DNA of 64,000 nucleotides from Chitinophagaceae bacterium (GTDB taxonomy: Bacteria > Bacteroidota > Bacteroidia > Chitinophagales > Chitinophagaceae): the NCBI GenBank assembly GCA_947374225.1, contig CANCAY010000006.1:1-64000 (forward strand). Reading direction: 5' to 3'. Below are positions 37,453 to 45,702 of this stretch, one piece after another (position 1 is the first letter of the stretch; each line of letters begins with the position of its first letter). The notes under the pieces are model-generated. The model was not told the DNA's origin and did no database searches. It worked only from the letters and a program-made list of their open reading frames with translations. A program made the translations under genes and the position numbers.

Positions 37453-39303
37453 CTATCCTTGATCCTGAGACTGTTGTGCATAGTATAATTCAGCGTATAA
37501 TCCATTTTTAACTAACAAACTTTCGTGCGTTCCCATTTCCGCAATCTGACCATCTTTTAGATACAGAATAATATCGAAGTTATAACTGTAAAATATTCTA
37601 TGGGTAATCATTATGGTTGTTTTGTCAGCGACATAAATACTAAAATTCTTTAAAATAGTCTGTTCTGTTTTTGCATCAACTGCACTTAAACAATCATCAA
37701 ATATAAAAATTTCAGGCTTTTTAATTAATGACCTTGCTATCGCAATTCTTTGTTTTTGTCCTCCACTTAAAGTGGTACCCCGCTCACCTACTAATGTCTT
37801 GAATTCATTTGGCAAGTTTTGAATTTCGTGATGTACATGTGCTGTTTTAACTGCTTCTATCAAATCGTCTTGCTTTAAAACATCTTGTAAACCAAATTGA
37901 ATATTATTTTCAATGCTATCGCTAAATAAAAAAACATCCTGTTGCACATACCCTATTGACTTTCTTAAAGCCTGAACATTCATCGTATTAATAGCTTCAC
38001 CGTCAATTAAAATTTGACCTTGATCCGCATCATACATCCTTGTCAATAATTGCGCAATAGTAGTTTTTCCAGAACCTGTCTTCCCTAGAATTAGCACTTT
38101 TTTTCCAGCAGGTATATGTAAATTAAAATCTTTAATTGCTGTGACTCCTGAATGCGGATAGGTAAATGAAACATTATTAAATACAATATCTCCTTTTGTT
38201 GGCTTTAAAACGCTAGACTTATTTTGTGTAATTTTTGGTTCTATAGACAAGAACTCATTTAATCTTTTTTGAGAAGCAGCTGCTCTCTGAATCATACTAG
38301 CGGTCCAACCTATCGCACTTACTGGGAAAGTAAGCATATTAATATATATCACAAACTCAATAACAGTGCCCACTTTACTAGGATCTGCTAAAGCTTGTAA
38401 TCCACCTAAATAGATAGTTAATAAAGTACTTATACCAATCATGAAAGACATAGTGGGTGTATAAAAAGCTTCCACCATGGCCAAGCCAACTGCATTCTTT
38501 CGATACAGTTCACTATTCTTTTTAAAAAAACCAAGCATCGCTTTTTCCTGTACAAACGATTTTATAACTCTAATACCAGAATATGATTCCTGCGCATTGG
38601 TAGTTAAATCGGAAAGTTGACTTTGAATTTGCTCACTCTTTTTATTAATAATACTATTAACAAAATAAATTGTAATTGCTAAAATTGGGAGTGGTGCTAA
38701 AACATATAAACTTAATCGTACATCCTTACTAAACATACTGTATAAACAAAAACCAATTAAAGAAACTAAATTGATAAGATACATTAAAGAAGGTCCCGTA
38801 TACATTCTTACTCTACTCACGTCTTCTGTAATACGACTCATCAAGTCACCCGTACTATGTGTTTTATAAAATTCTGTATCTAATTTTTGATAATGCGTGT
38901 ATACCTGATTTTTTTGATCGTATTCTATATGTCTACTCATTACAATAATAGTCTGACGCATAAAAAACATAAATACACCCCTTATTATGGCAAGTACTAA
39001 AATGGTAACACTACAAAAAGTAATTAACCAAGCAAAGCTAAATTTAAAATGATCACTAAGTCCCATAATTGCAGTTACAATCAAATCATGCCTACCGGAT
39101 ACTACCGGCTTCCCACCTGGTAATTTAGCTTGAACTAGTCCAACTACATATCCTGTAATCTGAGGCGCAAGTACCGCCAAATAGTTGGTGGCAATGACTA
39201 GAATGATCCCCGTAAAAAAACGAAATCTATATTTCCAGAAAAACCTATTAAGTGCTGACAATTCTTTCACTGAATCCTTTTTGTAAAGATACATGGTAGT
39301 CAA
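37453..39303 (-). CDS. ABC transporter half (fused membrane and ATPase domains) with Asp at the catalytic glutamate
   Basis: 616 residues: an exporter-type membrane domain with about six helices (to residue 345), then an ATPase with Walker A GKTGSGKTT (407-415), LSGGQ (512-516) and Walker B IFIFDD (532-537). The base after Walker B Asp536 is Asp537 instead of catalytic Glu, as in MdlA/BmrC-type degenerate halves that pair with an active partner. No partner gene is adjacent. Export substrate unknown. Confidence 0.9.
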   Translation of the reverse strand: MTTMYLYKKDSVKELSALNRFFWKYRFRFFTGIILVIATNYLAVLAPQITGYVVGLVQAKLPGGKPVVSGRHDLIVTAIMGLSDHFKFSFAWLITFCSVTILVLAIIRGVFMFFMRQTIIVMSRHIEYDQKNQVYTHYQKLDTEFYKTHSTGDLMSRITEDVSRVRMYTGPSLMYLINLVSLIGFCLYSMFSKDVRLSLYVLAPLPILAITIYFVNSIINKKSEQIQSQLSDLTTNAQESYSGIRVIKSFVQEKAMLGFFKKNSELYRKNAVGLAMVEAFYTPTMSFMIGISTLLTIYLGGLQALADPSKVGTVIEFVIYINMLTFPVSAIGWTASMIQRAAASQKRLNEFLSIEPKITQNKSSVLKPTKGDIVFNNVSFTYPHSGVTAIKDFNLHIPAGKKVLILGKTGSGKTTIAQLLTRMYDADQGQILIDGEAINTMNVQALRKSIGYVQQDVFLFSDSIENNIQFGLQDVLKQDDLIEAVKTAHVHHEIQNLPNEFKTLVGERGTTLSGGQKQRIAIARSLIKKPEIFIFDDCLSAVDAKTEQTILKNFSIYVADKTTIMITHRIFYSYNFDIILYLKDGQIAEMGTHESLLVKNGLYAELYYAQQSQDQG

Positions 39304-39346
39304 TTAATTAGCTCTTTTGTTTACTTAGATAAAAACTAAGATTTTT

Positions 39347-39377
39347 TTGCAAAATTGACTTTCAGTTCCTACATTTG
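39347..39377 (+). promoter_or_regulatory. tRNA-Ser promoter (TTG-N20-TACATTTG)
   Basis: TTG (39347-39349), then exactly 20 bases, then TACATTTG (39370-39377). The geometry equals that of the rpoD promoter. Four bases separate it from the mature tRNA 5' end. Confidence 0.75.
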
Positions 39378-39381
39378 CCGC

Positions 39382-39466
39382 GGAGAGATGGCAGAGTGGT
39401 CGATTGCGATAGTCTTGAAAACTATTGACTGTTACAGGTCCGGGGGTTCGAATCCCTCTCTCTCCG
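39382..39466 (+). tRNA. tRNA-Ser (UGA anticodon)
   Basis: 85 nt class II tRNA. Acceptor arm GGAGAGA (39382-39388) pairs with TCTCTCC (39459-39465), discriminator G39466. Anticodon stem ATAGT/ACTAT encloses the loop CTTGAAA with anticodon TGA (39416-39418). A long variable arm (39427-39441) fits tRNA-Ser. T-arm GGGGG-TTCGAAT-CCCTC. The 3' CCA is not encoded (CAG follows). Confidence 0.95.
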
Positions 39467-39467
39467 C

Positions 39468-39721
39468 AGAATGAAGTAAAAAGCCCCTAATTGGGGCTTT
39501 TTTAATGCCCAAAAGCCACGATAGTGGCTACGGATTACGAAAAAAAAGGCATAAAGCCTGCTTTGATGCCGCTGTTTTGAAGTAAGACGTTAAGCAAGGC
39601 TCTGCCTTGCTTTTGGGCATTAATTTATCAAATCATGATTTAGGCTCGAAAATTAATCAAAATCTTTTTACTTCATTCTCGCCCCCATTTGGATGCCGGA
39701 GCAAAGCGACGGCAATCCAAA
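39468..39721. repeat. nested palindromic element directly behind tRNA-Ser
   Basis: About 250 bp packed with inverted repeats. Outer arms: AGAATGAAGTAAAAAG (39468-39483) and its exact complement at 39664-39679. Inner arms: TTAATGCCCAAAAGC (39502-39516) and its exact complement at 39609-39623. Inside them are hairpins GCCAC/GTGGC (39515-39528), GGCAT-AAAGC/GCTTT-ATGCC (39548-39570) and GCAAGGC/GCCTTGC (39594-39610). A 12-bp palindrome AAATCATGATTT lies at 39630-39641, and a further stem TTTGGATGCCG/CGGCAATCCAAA at 39688-39721. It is more G+C rich than its surroundings and holds no long open frame. It could be a MITE- or REP-like mobile repeat or a structured RNA. Confidence 0.7.
39479..39503 (+). 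terminator. tRNA-Ser terminator
   Basis: AAAAAGCCCC, a TAATT loop and GGGGCTTTTTT form a compact hairpin with T-run, 13 nt past the tRNA. It lies within the left part of the palindromic element and competes with its outer arm. Confidence 0.8.
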
Positions 39722-39831
39722 CCTCCACTATTAAAGTATAAAATATTACATCTTAGTTGCTAATGACCCTTTTATAAGCAGTATTTATCGACACAATTCG
39801 ATTAATATCTTGGAGTATGTTTAGTAAAAAC

Positions 39832-40092
39832 ATGCCAACAATATTATTTATATATGGATGGAAATTATACTTTTATTCAAACGAATCTAAAGAGCCAATA
39901 CATATCCATGTTCAAAAGGGAGATGCGCAGGCAAAATTTTGGATAATTATTGATGAAATAGAAATTACCGAAGCATTTTCATATAATTTTACACTAGCTA
40001 ACAAACGAGAGGTAAAAAAGATAATTTACCAAAATTTCGATGTTATTGTAGATGCATGGTTTAATCATTTCTTAAATAACAATCATGGATAA
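39832..40092 (+). CDS. DUF4160 domain protein
   Basis: 86 residues from the ATG at 39832 (an upstream in-frame ATG at 39817 adds five residues). It begins MPTILFIYGWKLYFYSNE and carries EPIHIHVQKGDAQAKFWI, the conserved DUF4160 core with its His-x-His. Function is unknown. The stop region overlaps the next gene by 8 bp, indicating translational coupling. DUF4160 and DUF2442 genes are frequently paired in bacteria; a toxin-antitoxin-like role has been suspected but I know of no proof for this pair. Confidence 0.8.
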   Translation: MPTILFIYGWKLYFYSNESKEPIHIHVQKGDAQAKFWIIIDEIEITEAFSYNFTLANKREVKKIIYQNFDVIVDAWFNHFLNNNHG

Positions 40093-40321
40093 AATCCATA
40101 ATATACAATCCATAATATTCTTAGAAGATGAAATGATTTTCGAGGTTGACAATCATAAGTATATTATTAAGCTAAAAAAAATTTCAAATAGACTACTTAA
40201 TGCAACAGAAGCACAAAGGAATATTTTTGAATTTTCACCAGCTCATTATGGTATACATTGGCCTCAACTAGATGAGGACTTGTCAATAGACAATTTAATC
40301 AAAGCATCCGTTCTATACTAA
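40085..40321 (+). CDS. DUF2442 domain protein
   Basis: 78 residues. The C-terminal FEFSPAHYGIHWPQLDEDLSIDNLI is the family hallmark (G-I-H-W-P-x-L-D-E-D-L-S). Small size, overlap with the DUF4160 gene and no terminator between them point to a two-gene module. Function unknown; these proteins have been compared to nucleic-acid-binding antitoxin-like domains, which is inference here. Confidence 0.8.
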   Translation: MDKIHNIQSIIFLEDEMIFEVDNHKYIIKLKKISNRLLNATEAQRNIFEFSPAHYGIHWPQLDEDLSIDNLIKASVLY

Positions 40322-40420
40322 TATCCCTATGGTTGATCAAACAATCCATTACCTTGGTGAGCTGGTTTATATATTGCACCAGTAGCAAAATCTACAATTA
40401 CACCCAAACCTCCGAAGGTG
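40322..40420 (-). pseudogene. possible C-terminal gene remnant behind pirin
   Basis: Minus-strand frame reading STFGGLGVIVDFATGAIY then KPAHQGNGLFDQP and a TAG at about 40330, without a start codon; upstream it runs into the pirin gene in another frame. The composition looks protein-like (GGLGVIVDFATGAIYK resembles C-termini of Bacteroidota lipoproteins) but the call rests on about 30 codons only. Confidence 0.25.
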
Positions 40421-41302
40421 CTAGTCTTCCAACACTCCAAACTTGCCATTTTCATAGTCTTGAAAAGCTTCCATGATTTCTTGTCTGGTATTCATTACAA
40501 ATGGTCCATGTGCAGCAATAGGTTCTTTTATGGGCTCCCCACTTATAATTAGTACCACACTATTTTCGGTAGCTTTTATAGAAAAGGATTCACCAGAATT
40601 TGTAAATAATACGAAATTATCCAATGGCGCTTCTTCTGTACCATTAACAATCACATCTCCTTCAATTACAATAAAAGCTGTATTATAATGTGCTGGGAAA
40701 TTAATACTAGCTTCCCCACCAGCATTTAACTTAGCATTTAATAAATGAACCGGCGTAAAAGTACTAGCTGCACCATTATTTCCGTCATAGTTCCCAGCAA
40801 TTACTTCAACAACACCCCCATTATTAGGAACTGCTATTTTGGGTATTTGAGCATTCGAGATTGCTTGATATTTTGGTGTACTCATTTTGTCTTTTGCAGG
40901 CAAATTCACCCATAATTGAACCATTTGAAAATCACCTCCAGTTTTACTAAAAGCTTCCGAATGAAATTCTTTATGTAATACACCACTAGCGGCAGTCATC
41001 CATTGTACATCCCCTTCTTCAATAACTCCGCCTCCACCACTACTATCATGATGTGCAACACTTCCCTTATAAGCTACTGTAACAGTTTCAAAACCTCTGT
41101 GAGGATGAACACCCACACCTTTTGGTTTAAAGGGGCTTGCTGGAAAATAAAATTTAGACCCGTAATCCAACATGATAAATGGATCCATGCGTTGCATGCT
41201 TAGTCCATAACCACCAGGGATAAAATTATGTACTCTAAAACCATCACCTACAAAGTGAGGTTCTCTTGGTGCCATCACCATTTCAACTTGTTTCACTGAC
41301 AT
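40421..41302 (-). CDS. pirin family protein
   Basis: 293 residues, two cupin domains. The metal site of the N-terminal cupin is visible as His66, His68 (HPHRGFET) and His110, Glu112 (HKEFH context), as in bacterial pirins, some of which act as quercetin dioxygenases or redox-sensitive regulators. The role here is not known. It is followed upstream by a YhcH-family gene on the same strand, separated by 52 bp. Confidence 0.9.
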   Translation of the reverse strand: MSVKQVEMVMAPREPHFVGDGFRVHNFIPGGYGLSMQRMDPFIMLDYGSKFYFPASPFKPKGVGVHPHRGFETVTVAYKGSVAHHDSSGGGGVIEEGDVQWMTAASGVLHKEFHSEAFSKTGGDFQMVQLWVNLPAKDKMSTPKYQAISNAQIPKIAVPNNGGVVEVIAGNYDGNNGAASTFTPVHLLNAKLNAGGEASINFPAHYNTAFIVIEGDVIVNGTEEAPLDNFVLFTNSGESFSIKATENSVVLIISGEPIKEPIAAHGPFVMNTRQEIMEAFQDYENGKFGVLED

Positions 41303-41354
41303 AAAATATAATTTATTAATGTTACAACATCAATTATCGTACCAAATTGAACAA

Positions 41355-41813
41355 TTAAGGTTTTAATCTAATTTTCATTACTACTTTTCTGATAGACCCT
41401 TCTCCTATCATTGGTGCGTGTACATCTTCTGGAAAATAAATTCCAAACTGCCCTGGATAAAGTTTGAAAAAGAAATCGGGTGCATCTTCAAAAAATTGAA
41501 CATCTTTTTTTGTATCATAACTTCCTCTTGGTTCAATGCAAGTGGGCCTTGATTTATACCCTACTGTTTCCACCCCACCAAATACATATTGAATATCTAT
41601 ATAAGTATTATGACATTCAAATTCCGATGTGGAATCCAACATTGCAACAGCTTCATCATTTACCACCATTGCATAAATATGATCACCATCAATCTCATAT
41701 TTTCCTGGTTTCAAATTAGCAAAATCAGTAGTTGTTAAATACTCAAAGGCCTTTTCAAATCTAGGATGAACAGATGCATATTTGGAAGCCTGTGTTAAAT
41801 CGTCTATGATCAT
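41355..41813 (-). CDS. YhcH/YjgK/YiaL family protein
   Basis: 152 residues, a single cupin-like domain. Conserved family segments ECHNTYIDIQYVFGGVETVGY (about 83-103) and FPEDVHAPMIGEG near the C-terminus, with His and Glu ligands of the metal site. Relatives are encoded with sugar-catabolism genes (sialic acid, EbgC) and may be mutarotases or anomerases. It ends 7 bp after the mutS2 start region, probably cotranscribed downstream of mutS2. Confidence 0.88.
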   Translation of the reverse strand: MIIDDLTQASKYASVHPRFEKAFEYLTTTDFANLKPGKYEIDGDHIYAMVVNDEAVAMLDSTSEFECHNTYIDIQYVFGGVETVGYKSRPTCIEPRGSYDTKKDVQFFEDAPDFFFKLYPGQFGIYFPEDVHAPMIGEGSIRKVVMKIRLKP

Positions 41814-41820
41814 AATTTTG

Positions 41821-43959
41821 TTATTTATTTTTTCTTATTTTATTTGCTGCCTTGACAGCTTCTTCATCAATTTTTTGAACAACTAATAAATCTTCTACGT
41901 CTATATTCATTGGCAACTGGCCCACTTTCACAATTGCTCTTTTACCTTTAAAACCTATTACTTCACCTACTTGATAGTTCTTCTTTAACTTCACCATTGA
42001 TCCAATTAATATAGGCTCACTTGACTCCTTATATTGCTTATCCACTTTTTTCGCTAATTTATTAATTACAATTTTGTCGTTTTTGTTAAATAATAAATTG
42101 TATAAATTCTTCATTACGTCTTCCTTCTTTTCAGACTTTTTCCAATCTAATGCAATCTGCTTTAAATTGCGTTCCATCTCTTTTAAGTAGGTAAACTTTT
42201 CTTCAGCTATTCTATTTTGTTCTTTTAATAAATTGACTTGTTGTAAATGCTTTTCTTTTTCTAATACCTTTTTCAATTCCACCTGCAAAGCATCATTCTC
42301 TTTTTGTTTTTTATGCAAGTCTCTTCTTTCTTGCTGCACCAATTGTAAATCCTGTTCAGTTCTATTTAATAATTTGTCTAATTCAAAATGGTGCGTGTCC
42401 ACTAATTTACGCGCGCGATTTATCAAATGCTTAGGCAGTCCAATGCGTTCTGCAATTGCAAATGTGTAAGAACTTCCTGGCTTACCAATTACTAACTGAT
42501 ACAATGGTTCTAGTTTAACTTCATCAAACTGCATTGCTCCATTAACTATACCCTTATTATGATTCGCCATTACTTTCAAGTTCAAATAATGCGTTGTCAC
42601 AATACCTTGTGCATGCTTATGTGATAATTCTTCTAATATAACTTCTGCAAAAGCTCCACCTAAATGAGGATCTGATCCGCTACCTAATTCGTCAATAAAA
42701 AATAATGTTTTCCCATTGGCATTTTCAATAAAATGTTTCATATGCATTAAGTGACTTGAATAAGTACTTAATTCAAAAGCTAAGTTTTGGGTATCGCCTA
42801 GTTGAATAAATAATTGCTTATAAATACCCATTTGTGATAACTCACTTACAGGAACCAATAAGCCACTTTGTAGCATCACCTGATTCAAACCTAAAGTTTT
42901 CATGGACACTGTTTTACCACCAGCATTAGGTCCACTAATAATTAAGATTCTAGTATCATCATCTAATTGCAAGTTAACTGGAAGTGTTTTTTTACCTGAA
43001 ACTTTATTATACATAAACAATAAAGGATGATATGCATTTATTAAATTAGTGCAGGCCGTATTTTGTAATTGTGGCATATTGGCATTCATATCAATTGCTA
43101 ATAATGCCTTTGCTCTAATAAAATCAAAATGTCCTACTATATGAGCATAGGTTAATAATAAAGCAGAATAAGGAGCCAATTGAGCTGTTAACTGTCTTAA
43201 TATTTTTTGTACTTCCCTTAATTCATCTTGTTCTAATTCATAAATCTCATTATTCAATTCAATGGTCTCTTCTGGTTCAATAAATGCAGTCTTACGACTA
43301 TCACTCTCCCCATGAAAAAATCCCTTAACCTGTCTTTTATATTCTGAAAAAACGGCAACCACACGTCTACCATTACTAAAGCTCTCGTCAATGTCTGCTG
43401 TATAACCAGCTTTTGCCAAGCGACTAATCACTTTGTCGAATATTCTTCTTAAATCTTGTCTTCTTTTAAATAACTGATGCCTAATTTTAGCGAGGTCTTC
43501 TGAAGCATTGTCTTTTACAGTTCCTCTTTCATCAATTACTATGTCAATAGAATCAATAATTTGTTTCTCATAATAGGAAGCCGAAACCACTACATATAAA
43601 TTAGCAAATGCAGCTTGTCTTTCTGCATCAAACCATCTAAAAACCTGATGCATATGATCCGTTAATCTTCTAACAATAAGCCATTGTTCCCCTGTTAACT
43701 GAGCCCCAGGAATACCTAGTAATTTCAAATCCCTTCTTATATCTAAAACAAAGTCGGAAGGGAAATATTGATTAGCAGATTTAATAAACTTATACTCCTG
43801 TGTTTGACTTAAAGCCGTTTGAATATATTTCAAATGGGTATGGATACGCATTTCCTGCACCAATTCCTTACCTATTGGAGTTTGGCAATAATTTAATAAA
43901 ATGGCAGCTACCTTGTCAAATTCAAGTTGGGTAAGTGCATTTTCAGGATAAACGTGCAT
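41821..43959 (-). CDS. mutS2: MutS2-type ATPase lacking the Smr nuclease domain
   Basis: 712 residues. The core clamp/lever region and the ATPase are present, with Walker A GPNAGGKT (343-350) and FFIDELGSGSDPHLGG around 430. A long coiled coil (about 515-600) follows. The C-terminal residues 640-712 form a small KOW-like beta domain (GSMVKLKKNYQVGEVIGFKG) and end in a basic tail; the Smr nuclease domain found in most MutS2 (total about 780) is absent. MutS2 acts in ribosome rescue and recombination control, so this form probably relies on ATPase functions only. Confidence 0.85.
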   Translation of the reverse strand: MHVYPENALTQLEFDKVAAILLNYCQTPIGKELVQEMRIHTHLKYIQTALSQTQEYKFIKSANQYFPSDFVLDIRRDLKLLGIPGAQLTGEQWLIVRRLTDHMHQVFRWFDAERQAAFANLYVVVSASYYEKQIIDSIDIVIDERGTVKDNASEDLAKIRHQLFKRRQDLRRIFDKVISRLAKAGYTADIDESFSNGRRVVAVFSEYKRQVKGFFHGESDSRKTAFIEPEETIELNNEIYELEQDELREVQKILRQLTAQLAPYSALLLTYAHIVGHFDFIRAKALLAIDMNANMPQLQNTACTNLINAYHPLLFMYNKVSGKKTLPVNLQLDDDTRILIISGPNAGGKTVSMKTLGLNQVMLQSGLLVPVSELSQMGIYKQLFIQLGDTQNLAFELSTYSSHLMHMKHFIENANGKTLFFIDELGSGSDPHLGGAFAEVILEELSHKHAQGIVTTHYLNLKVMANHNKGIVNGAMQFDEVKLEPLYQLVIGKPGSSYTFAIAERIGLPKHLINRARKLVDTHHFELDKLLNRTEQDLQLVQQERRDLHKKQKENDALQVELKKVLEKEKHLQQVNLLKEQNRIAEEKFTYLKEMERNLKQIALDWKKSEKKEDVMKNLYNLLFNKNDKIVINKLAKKVDKQYKESSEPILIGSMVKLKKNYQVGEVIGFKGKRAIVKVGQLPMNIDVEDLLVVQKIDEEAVKAANKIRKNK

Positions 43960-43976
43960 GGGCTTGTAATAAGTTG

Positions 43977-43984
43977 CAAATTTA
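43977..43984 (-). promoter_or_regulatory. -7 element of mutS2 (TAAATTTG)
   Basis: TAAATTTG on the minus strand is an exact TAnnTTTG match 17 bp before the mutS2 start codon. No TTG at the ideal distance. Confidence 0.4.
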
Positions 43985-44057
43985 GTTAAATAAACATTAA
44001 CAGCATTTGAACAATTATAGACAGTTTATTGTTTTAATTTAGAATCAAATTAGCACC

Positions 44058-44699
44058 ATGAAATCTTTTAAAAATAGTTTACTCGTTTTATGCAGTTTGG
44101 TCTGTTTAACGGCATGTGCACAAAAACCAAAAACAATTAAAAAAACTCCAATTAATATGACAAATACTGAAACAATCACCCTTGGATCCGGCTGCTTCTG
44201 GTGTACTGAAGCCTTTTTCCAAAGACTTAACGGTGTAGTGTCTGTTACAAGTGGTTATAGTGGTGGGCACGTTGACAATCCTACTTATGAGCAGGTTTGT
44301 GACAAAACTACTGGTCATGCGGAAGTATGTCAGATTGTTTTTGATACCACAAAAATTAGCTTAGACGATATTTTAGCTGTTTTCTGGAAAACGCATGATC
44401 CTACTACTCCCAATCAACAAGGAAATGATGTAGGCCCACAATATAGAAGTGTAGTCTTTTACCACAACACACATCAAAAGGAATTGGCAGAAAAGTATAT
44501 TAAAGAATTAGATGCAAGTAAGGCTTGGGAAAGACCTATCATAACAGAAGTAGTTCCTTTTACAAAATTCTATTCTGCAGAAAGCTACCATCAGAACTAT
44601 TATAATGATAATACCAATCAAGGTTATTGTCGTTATGTAATAGGGCCAAAGCTAGAAAAATTTGAAAAAGTATTTAAGGACAAGTTGAAAAAGGACTAA
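44058..44699 (+). CDS. msrA: peptide-methionine (S)-S-oxide reductase, lipid-anchored
   Basis: 213 residues. A signal with lipobox LTAC (Cys20) precedes a linker and the MsrA domain, so the enzyme is probably periplasmic. Catalytic Cys46 is in GCFWC (45-49); downstream GYSGGHVDNPTYEQVC and YHQNYYNDN are typical. It repairs oxidised methionine in exported proteins. Convergent with the NlpC/P60 gene; only 13 bp separate the stop codons. Confidence 0.92.
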   Translation: MKSFKNSLLVLCSLVCLTACAQKPKTIKKTPINMTNTETITLGSGCFWCTEAFFQRLNGVVSVTSGYSGGHVDNPTYEQVCDKTTGHAEVCQIVFDTTKISLDDILAVFWKTHDPTTPNQQGNDVGPQYRSVVFYHNTHQKELAEKYIKELDASKAWERPIITEVVPFTKFYSAESYHQNYYNDNTNQGYCRYVIGPKLEKFEKVFKDKLKKD

Positions 44700-44712
44700 A
44701 AGAAAATATCTT

Positions 44713-45582
44713 TTATTGACCCACTTGATTTGCAGCAACTCTGCCTAAACTAAATAACCTTCTTTGCCAGTAAGCATCCGCTAAGTCACTAATAGTAACC
44801 CCTTGGCTAGTAGAAGCGTGTGCGAACTTATTATTAGTTAGGTATATTCCAACATGGGTAATGTTTCGACGTCCTTCGGTTTTAAAGAAAATTAAATCCC
44901 CTTCTTTAAGTTCTGACCAGTCTATTTTAACACATTGCTCGTATTGTTCTGCTGCAGTTCTTTTAAGGTTGATATTATAAATTTGCTTCATCACGTCTAG
45001 CGTAAAAAAAGAACAATCAATACAACCTTTGGAATTACCTCCCATACAATAAGGAGTTCCCCACCATTCATCTATTTTTTTCAATAATGGAATATTATTG
45101 ATTTCTTCCACCGCGATATCCATTTTAATAGAATACTTTAATTGAAGCCAATTTGCTTTCTCCACTTCAGACAAATTATCTGGCATTCTTTCAAAATTCT
45201 CTGCAGTATTGTTTACAGTAGGTTCCGCATCAATTGAATCTGACGCACTTTTTATATAGATCTTACCTGGCTTGACTGAAATATTTTCAAGGAATTCAAT
45301 TTCATTTTGATCAACCTGTGCTATATCTGATGCTGAATTATTAACGCTAACCTTTTTTACCTTTGCTTGTTTCTTTTTTAAATTAGGTACTTTAAATCTA
45401 ATTGCATTAGGTATCTTAAAACTAATAGAAGCGTTTTTAGTTGTATCTGCCTTTTTGATACTTGACGCTGATTTCTTGAACTTATTTGTAACTGGTTTAA
45501 ACACATTACAACTAGACAAAGAAGCTAGTAAGGCTATAACAACAAAAAGTTTAATATGTACTTTTAATGGCATGGGTGGCAA
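44713..45582 (-). CDS. NlpC/P60 (C40) peptidase lipoprotein
   Basis: 289 residues: lipobox at Cys25 (LSSC), a basic, low-complexity linker to about residue 165, then an NlpC/P60 domain. Catalytic Cys190 is in GCIDCSFF (the usual glycine after DCS is replaced by Phe) and His in THVGIYL near residue 243. Such enzymes cut peptidoglycan stem peptides. The proline/lysine linker may cross the peptidoglycan. Confidence 0.88.
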   Translation of the reverse strand: MPPMPLKVHIKLFVVIALLASLSSCNVFKPVTNKFKKSASSIKKADTTKNASISFKIPNAIRFKVPNLKKKQAKVKKVSVNNSASDIAQVDQNEIEFLENISVKPGKIYIKSASDSIDAEPTVNNTAENFERMPDNLSEVEKANWLQLKYSIKMDIAVEEINNIPLLKKIDEWWGTPYCMGGNSKGCIDCSFFTLDVMKQIYNINLKRTAAEQYEQCVKIDWSELKEGDLIFFKTEGRRNITHVGIYLTNNKFAHASTSQGVTISDLADAYWQRRLFSLGRVAANQVGQ

Positions 45583-45702
45583 GTTAAGTTACAAAGTCCA
45601 AAAAATTGAAATTTTACCTTGTTTTAACCAATTTTTGTGGAAAATTAAGCCCCAAAAAACGCATGATTTTGACGATATTTGCAACTTATCCCAATACCTG
45701 AA

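Noticed and set aside
39506-39576. Short plus-strand frame starting ATGCCCAAAAGC inside the palindromic element
   Set aside because: About 24 codons; the same 12 bases also start a frame on the opposite strand because they belong to the inverted repeat, so it reflects the palindrome and not coding.
39469-39723. CRISPR array
   Set aside because: Repeats are inverted, not direct, and not regularly spaced; no cas genes in the window.
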